64,000 bases of DNA from Bradyrhizobium manausense (GTDB taxonomy: Bacteria > Pseudomonadota > Alphaproteobacteria > Rhizobiales > Xanthobacteraceae). Positions 36,234 to 44,580 of this stretch are shown here, one piece after another. The stretch lies in NCBI RefSeq assembly GCF_018129685.1, contig NZ_JAFCLG010000007.1, forward strand, positions 248,001 through 312,000, written 5' to 3'. Made by a program: the position numbers and the translations under genes. Under the pieces are notes generated by a model that worked only from the letters and a program-made list of their open reading frames with translations, ran no database searches and was not told the DNA's origin. Position 1 is the stretch's first letter, and each line of letters starts with the position of its first letter.

Positions 36234-36881
36234 TCACTTCGCGTAAATCGTCATCCGCTGTCCCGGAAGCAGTTCATACGCCGGCTTCCAGCCCGGCAGC
36301 GCGGCCATGCGGCCGAGCCAGGCGTGGATGGCGGGATGGCTCGCCGCGAAATCAAAGCCGTGCTCGTCGCTCGGATAGTGCAGGTAAGCCATCATCGAGA
36401 TGTCGGCGACGGTCGGCCTGGCGCCGATCGCAAACGTATTGTGCTGGAGGTGGCCGTCGAGAATGCCGAGGAAGTCCTCGAGCCGACGGCGGAAATGTTT
36501 CAGCACCTGCGGATCGTTCCTTTCGGTGAAGGCGCGCATGAAGCGATAGGTCGCCATGTAGCCGGTGAGCTTGTGGTTGTCCCAGAACAGCCAGCGCAGC
36601 AGCTCGAATTTTTCCGCTTCCGTCTCGGCGCCGAAGCGGCCGTATTGTTCTGCGAGCCTGAGCAGCAGCGGCGCGGTCTGCGTCATCTTAACGCCATCGA
36701 TCTCGAGCACCGGAATTTCGCCCATCTCGTTGACGGCTTTGCGCCACTCCGCCGTGCGCGTGACGCCGCCGCCAAAGTCGGTCCAGACGGGCTCGAACGT
36801 CTCGCCGCAAAGCGTCAGCATCAGCGCCAGCTTGTAGCTGTTGCCGGATTCAGGGAAGTAGTGCAGGCGATAGAGGGGCAT
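36234..36881 (-). CDS. glutathione S-transferase family protein
   Basis: The 215-residue protein has a thioredoxin-like N-terminal domain (MPLYRLHYFPESGNSYKLAL, with Ser15 or Tyr7 near the glutathione site; EIPVLEIDG with the cis-Pro; TQTAPLLLRLAEQYG) and an all-helical C-terminal domain. It probably conjugates or isomerises substrates with glutathione in the cytoplasm. ATG 36881 is the only sensible start. The gene stands alone between two repeats. Confidence 0.92.
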   Translation of the reverse strand: MPLYRLHYFPESGNSYKLALMLTLCGETFEPVWTDFGGGVTRTAEWRKAVNEMGEIPVLEIDGVKMTQTAPLLLRLAEQYGRFGAETEAEKFELLRWLFWDNHKLTGYMATYRFMRAFTERNDPQVLKHFRRRLEDFLGILDGHLQHNTFAIGARPTVADISMMAYLHYPSDEHGFDFAASHPAIHAWLGRMAALPGWKPAYELLPGQRMTIYAK

Positions 36882-36928
36882 GGGACCTCATGCGGCAGCT
36901 AGTTGTGGAGACAAGTTATCACCTCAGC

Positions 36929-37050
36929 GTCGTCCCGGCGGAGGCCGGGATCCATAACCACCGAACGTGGTTTGGCGAAGACTCGGAGTGACCAGTTTCG
37001 TGCGACGACTCGCACTCTGGAATATGGGTCCCGGCCTTCGCCGGGACGAC
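36929..37050. repeat. intergenic palindromic element, family B copy 2
   Basis: Perfect 12-bp inverted ends GTCGTCCCGGCG / CGCCGGGACGAC enclose GGGATCCATAACCACCG. The sequence is closely related to copy 1 (27196-27315). Confidence 0.88.
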
Positions 37051-37082
37051 GGCGGAGTATGTGGCGGGCGCCGCAGCGTCCC

Positions 37083-38288
37083 TTACCCCACCGCCCCATT
37101 CGCGCGCAGCTGCTTGATCGCGGCTTCGTCGTATCCCGCGCCGCGCAAAACCTCGTCACTGTGCTCGCCGACGCCGGGCGGCTTGCGCGGCTGCACCTTC
37201 TTGGTGCCGTCGATCCAGATCGGAGAGTTGATGGTGAGCATGGTGTCGTTCTCGAACGGCACCAGCACCTCGTTGTCGAGCATCTGCTTGTCGTTCGGGA
37301 TGTCGTCCAGAATGCCGACGATGCCGAACACCAGCCCGTTGCCGTCGAGGATCTTGCGCCATTCGGCGAGATCCCTGGTGGCGAAGGTCTCGTCGAAGAT
37401 CTTGATCAGCTCGATCGAGCGGGCGTGGCGGTCGGGCTTGGTGGCGAAGCGCGGATCGTTGATCAGGTCCTCGCGGCCCAGGCACTTGGCGAGCGTCGGC
37501 CACTGCTTCTCCTCGCTCAGCAGCGACAGGATCAGCCAGCGGCCGTCCTTGCACTGGTAGTGGTTGGCGACCGCATTGAGCGCGCGCTCGCGCGGCCGCC
37601 GTTCGCCGAACTTGGCGCCGCAGAGCTTGGCCTGCGCCAGCACGCTCGCCGCCCAGACGCCGTTGGCCATCAAATTGGAGGCGACATGCGAGCCTTTTCC
37701 GGTCTTCTCGCGCTGGTAGAGCGCGGTGACGATCGCGCCGTACAGCGCCATGGCGCAGGGATGGTCGCCCATGCCGGCGACCGAGCGGGCGGGCGTTGTG
37801 TCGGTATCGGCGCGGACGAGATCCATCAGGCCGGAGCGCGCCCAATAGGCGTTGCTGTCGAAGCCGGGCTTGTTGGCTTCCTCGCCCTTCTCGCCATAGC
37901 CGGTGAACGAGGCGTAGATCAGCCGGTCGTTGAGATGGGCGAGGTGGTCATAGGTGATGCCAAGCTTGGTGCGCACGGGCGGCGGCATGTTGGTGATGAA
38001 GACGTCGGCTTCCTCCACCAGCCTGTAGAGCACGGCCTGCGCCTCGGGCTTGGAGAGGTCGAGCGCCAGGCTCTTCTTGTTGCGGGCCTCGAGCAGCCAG
38101 GCGAAATTGTGCTCGCCGGTGGGATAGCCGGGCAGGTTGGGCAGATTGCGGTAGGGATCGCCGGCGCCGGGCGGCTCGATCTTGATGACGTCGGCGCCGA
38201 AATCGGACAGCACGGTCGCAGCCGCGGGCGCCGCGATGAAGCTCGCGCAATCGAGAACCTTGAGCCCTGCAAAAATGCCCTTTTCCAT
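37083..38288 (-). CDS. CaiB/BaiF family CoA transferase
   Basis: The 401-residue family III CoA transferase has the N-terminal LKVLDCASFIAAPAAATVLS, DFGADVIKIEPPGAGDPYRN and RNKKSLALDLSKPEA. The usual active-site Asp lies in FDSNAYWARSGLMDL, where the family reads YD-x4; here the Asp of FDSNAYW is the likely nucleophile. It moves CoA between acyl groups in a catabolic pathway of unknown substrate. ATG 38288 is chosen because it starts with the canonical N-terminus; the frame upstream encodes unrelated Arg-rich sequence. Confidence 0.9.
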   Translation of the reverse strand: MEKGIFAGLKVLDCASFIAAPAAATVLSDFGADVIKIEPPGAGDPYRNLPNLPGYPTGEHNFAWLLEARNKKSLALDLSKPEAQAVLYRLVEEADVFITNMPPPVRTKLGITYDHLAHLNDRLIYASFTGYGEKGEEANKPGFDSNAYWARSGLMDLVRADTDTTPARSVAGMGDHPCAMALYGAIVTALYQREKTGKGSHVASNLMANGVWAASVLAQAKLCGAKFGERRPRERALNAVANHYQCKDGRWLILSLLSEEKQWPTLAKCLGREDLINDPRFATKPDRHARSIELIKIFDETFATRDLAEWRKILDGNGLVFGIVGILDDIPNDKQMLDNEVLVPFENDTMLTINSPIWIDGTKKVQPRKPPGVGEHSDEVLRGAGYDEAAIKQLRANGAVG

Positions 38289-38409
38289 CGCGGCGTTGCT
38301 CCCTCGCTCTTGTTGTTTCCCGCGCGCTGGAATTGGCGCGGGCCAGGTCATGGCAGCATTAGACCGATGTTTCACCTGGATGCAACGGCGCCAGGCGCAG
38401 GGCTCTAAT

Positions 38410-38540
38410 CCGTCACCCTGAGGTGCTCGCCTCTTCGGCGAGCCTCGAAGGGCGACGGCCCGGCTGCATCGGGGCCGTTCATCCTTCGAGGCTCCCGGCG
38501 CGATGCTCCGCATCGCACCGCTCGCACCTCAGGATGACGG
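38410..38540. repeat. intergenic palindromic element (CCGTCACCCTGAGGTGC type)
   Basis: The left end CCGTCACCCTGAGGTGC and the right end GCACCTCAGGATGACGG are inverted with one mismatch. Internal pairs GCCTCGAAGG / CCTTCGAGGC and GGCGAG/CTCGCC build a larger fold. It fills most of the gap between the CoA transferase and putA. Confidence 0.82.
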
Positions 38541-38581
38541 AAGTGCTGTCGCGATGCTGTGAGATTCAAATCCAGACAGCC

Positions 38582-41500
38582 TTATTCCTCTCCCGCCAGC
38601 AACGCGGCGTTGCCGCCGGCCGCGGCCGTGTTGATCGTCACGGTCTGCTCGGTGGCGAAGCGCGCGAGATAATGCGGGCCGCCGGCCTTGGGGCCGGTTC
38701 CGGACAGGCCGTTGCCGCCGAACGGCTGCACGCCGACGACCGCGCCGATCATGTTGCGGTTGACGTAGATGTTGCCGACCTGGACGCGGTCGATGATGGC
38801 CTCCACCGTATCGTCGATGCGGGAATGGATTCCGAGCGTCAGGCCATAGCCCGTGCGCTCGATGGATTGCAGCACGCGCTCGAGCGTTTCGGCCCGGTAG
38901 CGCACCACATGCAGGATCGGGCCGAACACCTCCTCGGTGAGCTGGCCGGCATCCCTCAGCTCGAAAATGTGCGGCGCGACAAAGCAGCCCTCCGGCGCGA
39001 TGCCTGCGAAGTGCAACCGTGCCTCGCTCTTCATTCGCGCAACATGCGTGTCGAGGCGCTGCTTGGCCTCGGCGTCGATGACGGGCCCGACATGGGTCGC
39101 AACATCGCTGGGATCGCCGATCTTCAATTCGCGCGCCGCGCCAGCGATCATCTCGATCATGCGGTCGGCGACATCCTCCTGCACGAACAGCAGCCGCAGC
39201 GCCGAGCAGCGCTGGCCTGCGGAGCGGAACGCCGAGGTGACGACGTCGTCGGCGACCTGTTCGGGCAGCGCGGTCGCATCGGCGATCATGGCATTGATGC
39301 CGCCGGTCTCCGCGATCAGCGGCACGATCGGCCCATCCTTGGCGGCGAGCGTCCGGTTGATGTGACGCGCGACCTCGGTTGAACCGGTGAAGACGATTCC
39401 GGCGATATCGGCGTGTGCGGTCAGCGCGGCACCGATGCGGCCGTCGCCGGTGACGAGATGCAGCGCGCTCGTGGGGATGCCGGCCTCGTACAGCAGCGCG
39501 ACAGCCTCGCGCGCGATGCGCGGCGTCTGCTCGGCGGGCTTTGCAACGACGCTGTTGCCGGCCATCAGCGCCGCGGTGACCTGGCCGAGGAAAATCGCCA
39601 GCGGAAAATTCCACGGCGAGATCGCGACGAACACGCCGCGGCCGCGCATGGCGAGCGCGTTGCTCTCGCCGGTCGGGCCCGGCATCGCGGCCGCATGGCC
39701 GAACAGTTTTCGTCCCTGGGCCGCGTAGTAGCGGCAGAAATCGGCGGCTTCGCGCAGCTCGGAGAGCGCGTCGTCCAGCGTCTTGCCGCCCTCGGTCTGC
39801 AGCAGCGCAAGGAAATGCGCGCCCCGGCTTTCCAAGAGATGCGCGGCCTGCTCCAGCGCCGCGGCGCGTGTCGCGGCCTGCGTCCGGCTCCATCCGGCAA
39901 AGCCCGCGCGCGCCGCGGCGATCGCTGCGCCCGCCTGCTCCGGCGTTGCGTCAGGGACCGGCTTGAGGTCGGGCGCCGCCGCCTTGACGTCGGCGAGCAA
40001 CCGCTCGAGCGCCGCGCGCTCGCCAAACTCGATGCCGCGTGAATTGTGCCGCTCCGGCGCAAAGAGGTCACCCGGCAGCGGGATCCTGGCGTGATGCGCA
40101 TGATCGGGACGAACGATGAGATCGACCGGACGCTTCAGCAGTGCCGGCACCGGCACACGATAGTCGGCCGCCTGCGCCACGAACGACGAATTGGCGCCGT
40201 TCTCCAGCAGGCGCCGAACGAGATAGGCGAGCAGATCGCGGTGGCTGCCGACCGGCGCGTAGGTGCGGTAGGCGATGTCAGGATGATCCTTGGCGAGCTG
40301 CTCGTAGAGCGCTTCGCCCATGCCATGCAGCCGCTGGAATTCGAAGCCGGAGCTGTCGCCGGCGAGCTCCAGCACGCTCGCGACGGTGAGCGCGTTGTGG
40401 GTCGCGAATTGCGGGAAGATGCGGGGCCGCAACGCAAGCAGCGTCGAGGCGCAGGCGACGTAGTTCAGATCGGTCATCGCCTTGCGCGTGAACACCGGGT
40501 AGCCGTCGAGCCCGCGCTCCTGCGCGCGCTTGATCTCGGTGTCCCAGTAAGCGCCCTTGACCAGCCGCACCATCAGCTTGCGGTCGTGCGCACGCGCCAG
40601 TTCGTGGATGTAATCGATCACCGCGCCGGCGCGCTTCTGATAGGCCTGGATCGCAAGCCCGAAGCCGTCCCAGCCGGCGAGCGAGGGATCGGCGAGTGTC
40701 GCCGCGATCACGTCGAGCGACAGCTCCAGCCGGTCGGCTTCCTCGGCATCGACGGTGAAATTGAGGTCATAGGCCCTGGCGCGCCGGGCGAGGTCCAGCA
40801 ATTGCGGCACGAGCTCTGCCATCACGCGATCGCGGCTGATCGCCTCGAAGCGCGGATGCAGCGCCGAGAGCTTGACGGAGATGCCGGGCCGGTCGGGCAG
40901 GGGGTGGTTGCCGGCGGCCCTGCCGATCGTTTCGATCGCGCTCGCATAGGCGTCGAAGTATCGCTTGGCGTCGGCCGCGGTGCGCGCGCCTTCGCCGAGC
41001 ATGTCGAAGGAGTAGCGCAGCTTCTGACCGGAGCGCGGCTTGCCGCGGTCCAGCGCCTGCTCGATGGTCTCGCCCAGCACGAAATGATTGCCCATCAGCC
41101 GCATCGCCTGGCGCGTGGCGGTGCGCACGGCCGGGGCACCCAAACGCTTTACCAGCCGGCCGATGGTGCCGTCGGGGGTCTCGCCAGGCTGGATCACCCG
41201 CGCGGACAGGCCGAGCGCCCAGGCCGAGGCGTTGACCAGGAACGCCGTGGATTTGGTCTCGTGATGGATGAAGTCGCCCTCGCCGAGCTTGTCCTCGATG
41301 AACTGGTCGGCTGTGCGTGCATCGGGCACCCGCAGCAGCGCCTCTGCCAGTACCATCAGCGCGAGGCCCTCCTTGGTCGAGAGCGCGAACTCGCGCAGCA
41401 TGTCCTCGACCCCGCCAAGATTTCCTGCAAGCCGGTCGTCCCGCTTGCGGATCGCCTCGATCAGCCGCGTCGCAGTACGGTCGATCCGCGCCTCCTGCGG

Positions 41501-41593
41501 CGGGGCGAGGTGTGACGATGGGAAGAGCCGCGCAGCGGTGTCGGCATCGTCAGGCGCGTAGGGCGCGGAGAACGGCGGTGGGATGTTCGGCAT
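38582..41593 (-). CDS. putA: bifunctional proline dehydrogenase / P5C dehydrogenase
   Basis: The 1003-residue protein combines a proline dehydrogenase barrel (about 170-470; GISVKLSALHPRFEAISRD, VRLVKGAYWDTEIKRAQ, GVKxx-like helices) and a P5C/aldehyde dehydrogenase (about 520-985) with the Glu segment LIAETGGINAMIAD and the catalytic Cys near 790 (SAGQRCSALRLLF). It oxidises proline to glutamate via FAD and NAD. It lacks the N-terminal ribbon-helix-helix DNA-binding domain of E. coli PutA, so it is a purely enzymatic short PutA; the divergent Lrp-type gene presumably regulates it. AGGA lies 6 bases before ATG 41593. Confidence 0.96.
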   Translation of the reverse strand: MPNIPPPFSAPYAPDDADTAARLFPSSHLAPPQEARIDRTATRLIEAIRKRDDRLAGNLGGVEDMLREFALSTKEGLALMVLAEALLRVPDARTADQFIEDKLGEGDFIHHETKSTAFLVNASAWALGLSARVIQPGETPDGTIGRLVKRLGAPAVRTATRQAMRLMGNHFVLGETIEQALDRGKPRSGQKLRYSFDMLGEGARTAADAKRYFDAYASAIETIGRAAGNHPLPDRPGISVKLSALHPRFEAISRDRVMAELVPQLLDLARRARAYDLNFTVDAEEADRLELSLDVIAATLADPSLAGWDGFGLAIQAYQKRAGAVIDYIHELARAHDRKLMVRLVKGAYWDTEIKRAQERGLDGYPVFTRKAMTDLNYVACASTLLALRPRIFPQFATHNALTVASVLELAGDSSGFEFQRLHGMGEALYEQLAKDHPDIAYRTYAPVGSHRDLLAYLVRRLLENGANSSFVAQAADYRVPVPALLKRPVDLIVRPDHAHHARIPLPGDLFAPERHNSRGIEFGERAALERLLADVKAAAPDLKPVPDATPEQAGAAIAAARAGFAGWSRTQAATRAAALEQAAHLLESRGAHFLALLQTEGGKTLDDALSELREAADFCRYYAAQGRKLFGHAAAMPGPTGESNALAMRGRGVFVAISPWNFPLAIFLGQVTAALMAGNSVVAKPAEQTPRIAREAVALLYEAGIPTSALHLVTGDGRIGAALTAHADIAGIVFTGSTEVARHINRTLAAKDGPIVPLIAETGGINAMIADATALPEQVADDVVTSAFRSAGQRCSALRLLFVQEDVADRMIEMIAGAARELKIGDPSDVATHVGPVIDAEAKQRLDTHVARMKSEARLHFAGIAPEGCFVAPHIFELRDAGQLTEEVFGPILHVVRYRAETLERVLQSIERTGYGLTLGIHSRIDDTVEAIIDRVQVGNIYVNRNMIGAVVGVQPFGGNGLSGTGPKAGGPHYLARFATEQTVTINTAAAGGNAALLAGEE

Positions 41594-41658
41594 GGCGTGT
41601 CCTGTTGCTGAAGTCCAGGATAAAACCCGCAAGACCGTAGTTCGATAGACAAGTTAGC

Positions 41659-41677
41659 CATTTTGCCTTAGAAAATG
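41659..41677. promoter_or_regulatory. candidate Lrp-type operator between putA and its regulator
   Basis: CATTTT and AAAATG flank a 7-base centre (GCCTTAG) in the AT-rich 114-bp gap between putA and the divergent Lrp-family gene. AT-rich dyads of about this size suit Lrp/AsnC binding. It could be the PutR site that activates putA in the presence of proline. Confidence 0.45.
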
Positions 41678-41707
41678 AAGTTCAGTCGCTGATTGGCCAA
41701 ATAAAAT

Positions 41708-42169
41708 ATGGAACTTGATCGAATTGACCGGAGAATCCTCTCGATTTTGCAGGACGATGGGCGAATCGCGAATGTCGAGCTCGCCGAGCGCATCGGCCTC
41801 TCCCCGACCTCGATCGGCGAGCGGCTGAAGCGCCTGCAGCGCGAGGGCTTTGTCGAAGGCTATGGCGCGCGGCTCAATCCGCACCGGCTTGGGCTGGGTC
41901 TTCTGGTGTTCGTCGAGGTTCTGCTCGACAAGACCACGCCTGACATTTTCGAGCGCTTTGCGCGCGCGGTCAAACTCGCGCCCGAAGTGCTGGAGTGTCA
42001 CATGGTTGCAGGCGGCTTCGACTATCTGGTGAAGGCGCGGCTTGCCGACATGTCCGCATATCGGCGTTTCCTCGGCGAGACTTTGCTGTCGATGCCGGGG
42101 GTGCGCGAGACGCGCACCTATGCGGTGATGGAGGAGATCAAGCGCGACGCACCGTTGCCGGTGGGCTGA
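41708..42169 (+). CDS. putR: Lrp/AsnC family regulator, probably PutR
   Basis: The 153-residue protein has an N-terminal HTH (LDRIDRRILSILQDDGRIAN then SPTSIGERLKRLQREGFVEG) and a C-terminal RAM ligand domain (LLVFVEVLLDKTTPD, CHMVAGGFDYLVKARLADM). It lies back-to-back with putA, the arrangement of Rhizobiaceae and Rhodobacter PutR, which activates putA with proline. Assignment rests on that position. Confidence 0.85.
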   Translation: MELDRIDRRILSILQDDGRIANVELAERIGLSPTSIGERLKRLQREGFVEGYGARLNPHRLGLGLLVFVEVLLDKTTPDIFERFARAVKLAPEVLECHMVAGGFDYLVKARLADMSAYRRFLGETLLSMPGVRETRTYAVMEEIKRDAPLPVG

Positions 42170-42299
42170 CCACATGCGGTCGCGATTGTCATTGCTGCGG
42201 CGTCGATTGGCGATCTTTCCAGGCAAATAGCCTTCCGTGTGCAGTCGAAACGCCTGTCGTCGAATGCACGGATCGTCTTCTGAAATTTTCTTGGCCTCA

Positions 42300-42318
42300 C
42301 TCCCGGACAATCCGGGAG
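42300..42318. terminator. hairpin downstream of the cold-shock gene
   Basis: CTCCCGGA / TCCGGGAG is an 8-bp stem with a 3-base loop (CAA on +), 18 bp after the cold-shock stop codon. No T-run follows, so it is a weak terminator or a transcript-end stabiliser. Confidence 0.4.
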
Positions 42319-42336
42319 GCAGCGAAAGCTGGCGGC

Positions 42337-42537
42337 TTATACTTTGAGGTTCTCTGCGGAGGTCTTGCCCCGGTTTGCGATCTCTTCGTATTCAACCGTC
42401 TGCCCCTCGTTGAGCGAGGACAGGCCGGCTTTCTGCACTGCCGAGATATGCACGAACACATCCTTGCCGCCCGACGCAGGCTGGATAAATCCATAACCCT
42501 TGGTCGGGTTGAACCACTTGACCGTACCTTTAGCCAT
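42337..42537 (-). CDS. cold-shock domain protein
   Basis: The 66-residue product is a single cold-shock domain with the nucleic-acid motifs KGYGFIQP (RNP1) and VFVHIS (RNP2), and begins MAKGTVKWFNPTK. It is an RNA/ssDNA chaperone in the cytoplasm. ATG 42537 follows GCGGAGAAG. The upstream sequence has no obvious cold-box structure that I can demonstrate. Confidence 0.95.
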   Translation of the reverse strand: MAKGTVKWFNPTKGYGFIQPASGGKDVFVHISAVQKAGLSSLNEGQTVEYEEIANRGKTSAENLKV

Positions 42538-42733
42538 CACGACTTCTCCGCGGGTCTTCCTCCGAGATCGCGAACCGCCAGTCCCCGCCAACCGGCCGGT
42601 TCGGTCCTATAGGATACGCGGATTGTGGCGGGCTTGGTAGATCAAACCACATCCGCATTTCGCAGAAATTCGCTCAACTTCGCGGCGTTTTCGCCTGATT
42701 TGCCCGTTTCGCGGTCAATTGAGCTTGAGGCCG

Positions 42734-43042
42734 TCAGTAGGTCGCGGCCAGGTAATCCACGATCTTGCCGACGTCGGCATCGTCGATCGGCGCGCCATAG
42801 ACCTTGATCATCTTGGTCACTTCGGCCTGCCAGAACGATTTCTTGTCCTTCATCGGCGGCTGCGTAGCGATGTAATCGGACGAGTGGCAGGCGGCGCAAT
42901 TGCCTTGCACCACCTCGAGATTAGGCCCGGGTTTGAAGGCTGCGACCTCATCCGGCGTCTTGTAATCGACCGGCGCGGCAAGGGCCGAACCCACGATTGT
43001 GACAACGGCAAGCGTCGTGGCGAGAAGAACGGTGCGCTGCAT
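42734..43042 (-). CDS. sorB: c-type cytochrome subunit of sulfite dehydrogenase
   Basis: The 102-residue protein has a signal peptide (MQRTVLLATTLAVVTIVGSALAA) and one heme c motif CAACH, with a C-terminal Met-bearing region (TKMIKVYGAPIDDADVGKIV). It fits the SorB electron-acceptor cytochrome that takes electrons from the SorA molybdenum centre. ATG 43042 lies 7 bases after GAGGAG; ATG 43048 is too close to the site. It starts 11 bases after the end of sorA. Confidence 0.88.
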   Translation of the reverse strand: MQRTVLLATTLAVVTIVGSALAAPVDYKTPDEVAAFKPGPNLEVVQGNCAACHSSDYIATQPPMKDKKSFWQAEVTKMIKVYGAPIDDADVGKIVDYLAATY

Positions 43043-43053
43043 GATCATGCTCC

Positions 43054-44253
43054 TCAGGCCACGCTGACGCGGACGGTTTCGACGACGTTGCGCAAATAAC
43101 CCGCCGGGTTCCAGCGTGGCGTCTCCGGCTGCGTCTCGCCGGAATTGCTGGTGGCGCGCACCCTGAGCTCGACCTCGCCCGCGGCAAGCTTCACCGGCAG
43201 CTTCCATTCGCGGAATGAGTAGTTGCCGAGATCCTTGCCGAGCTTGGCTGAGGCCCAGGTCTTGCCGCCGTCGGTGGAGACCGACACGTCCTTGATGCCC
43301 CTGCCGCTGTCGAAGGCGATGCCGCGCAGCGTCGCACGCCCCGCCTTCAGCTTGGCGCCATCGGCCACGCTGGTGATGAAGGAGCGGATGGTGAAGCGGT
43401 TGATCGGGATCGTCGCCTTTGGCGTGGTGCCGGGCTCGACCGAGTTATCAGGCGTATCGGGAATCCGGTAGGCGCCCTTCATCCAGAAGCCGTCATAGAC
43501 GCTGTCGATGACGGTGATCTCGTTGAGGTGCTTGACCCAGTAGGTGCCGTAATAGCCGGGCACGACCAGGCGCAGCGGGAAGCCGTTGAGGAACGGCAGG
43601 TCCTCGCCATTCATGCCATAGGCCAGCATCACCTCGCCGTCGGTGGCGTGAGCGAGGTCGAGCGCCTTGGCGAAGTCGGGCGTCTTGTCGATCACCGGGC
43701 CATCCATGCCGGCGAACACCACTTGCCTGGCGCCGGCCTGCACGCCGGCCATCTCGAGCACGGTCTTCAGCGGCACGCCGCGCCAGCGGGCATTGCCCAT
43801 CGCGCCATTGGCGAGTTGGCCGCCGGCGACGCGCGGCTCGGAGAAGCCGCGGCTGTTGCCGGAGCATTGGTTGACGGCGACGATCTCGGTCGCCTTCATC
43901 TTGCGGATGTCCTTCAGCGACAGCTTCAGCGGCTTGTCGACCTTGCCCTTGATTTCGAGCGTGAACTTGTCAGGGTCGAGATCATAGGGCAGGCCGGCGA
44001 GGTGATAGCGCACGAAGAACGCGTTGTTCGGCGTGATCGGGCCGTCGTTGAACACCGCAAATGGCGTCTCGAGCTGCGGCGGCCGGCTGGTCAAGCCAAT
44101 CATCGGCCGCTTCTGCGGATATTTCACCAGCGGCCGCTCGCCATTGGCGAACGGAAGCGTGACGGTGTCGAGAGCCAGTGCCTTGGTGGAATTCAGTGTA
44201 GCCGCAAGTGCGGCAAGGCCCGCTCCTTTGAGCAGGTCGCGTCGGTCGAACAT
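43054..44253 (-). CDS. sorA: molybdopterin sulfite dehydrogenase (sulfite:cytochrome c oxidoreductase), catalytic subunit
   Basis: The 399-residue protein begins MFDRRDLLKGAGLAALAAT, a Tat signal, and belongs to the sulfite-oxidase fold. The molybdenum-ligand Cys sits near 129 in AVNQCSGNSRG, and the C-terminal Ig-like dimerisation domain (ISVSTDGGKTWASAKLGKDL-like) is complete. It oxidises sulfite to sulfate in the periplasm and passes electrons to the adjacent cytochrome. A strong GGAGGAG precedes ATG 44253. Without inhibitors or genetics, sulfite as substrate is inferred from family and operon. Confidence 0.9.
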   Translation of the reverse strand: MFDRRDLLKGAGLAALAATLNSTKALALDTVTLPFANGERPLVKYPQKRPMIGLTSRPPQLETPFAVFNDGPITPNNAFFVRYHLAGLPYDLDPDKFTLEIKGKVDKPLKLSLKDIRKMKATEIVAVNQCSGNSRGFSEPRVAGGQLANGAMGNARWRGVPLKTVLEMAGVQAGARQVVFAGMDGPVIDKTPDFAKALDLAHATDGEVMLAYGMNGEDLPFLNGFPLRLVVPGYYGTYWVKHLNEITVIDSVYDGFWMKGAYRIPDTPDNSVEPGTTPKATIPINRFTIRSFITSVADGAKLKAGRATLRGIAFDSGRGIKDVSVSTDGGKTWASAKLGKDLGNYSFREWKLPVKLAAGEVELRVRATSNSGETQPETPRWNPAGYLRNVVETVRVSVA

Positions 44254-44430
44254 CTCGTCTCCTCCCGGAGCTTTCCGTTGGCTCGCGCTCATCACCGCGA
44301 TCCTGCGCCCATCTGTCGCAACGACTCATATGAAGTCAATTCGTGCTTTCGCAGCAAGCCCATGCCGCTGCGCTGCAGCAGGGGGTGTCACGCGAGATGA
44401 GAGTCGAGTGGTTGTCGCAGCGCCAGTCTG

Positions 44431-44573
44431 CTCCCTCGCCCCGCTTGCGGGGCGGGGTCGGGGTGAGGGGGAGTCTCCGCGGGGGAGGTGAGATTTAGAT
44501 TCGTGGAGAGTCCCCCTCACCCGGAATCCGCGCTGCGCGCGCATTCCGACCTCTCCCCGCAAGCGGGGAGAGG
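44431..44573. repeat. large intergenic palindromic element, family D copy 1
   Basis: It begins CTCCCTCGCCCCGCTTGCGG, has inner arms around GTGAGGGGGAGTCTCC and GGAGAGTCCCCCTCAC, and ends with the hairpin CCTCTCCCCGCAAGCGGGGA. A close relative lies at 59178-59319. The 327-bp gap 44254-44580 holds this element, plus about 175 bp of sequence upstream of sorA with no gene. Confidence 0.85.
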
Positions 44574-44580
44574 TGAAGAA

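Noticed and set aside
36903..38408. 501-codon open frame on the plus strand
   Set aside because: It begins inside a family B repeat and then runs antisense to the CoA transferase.
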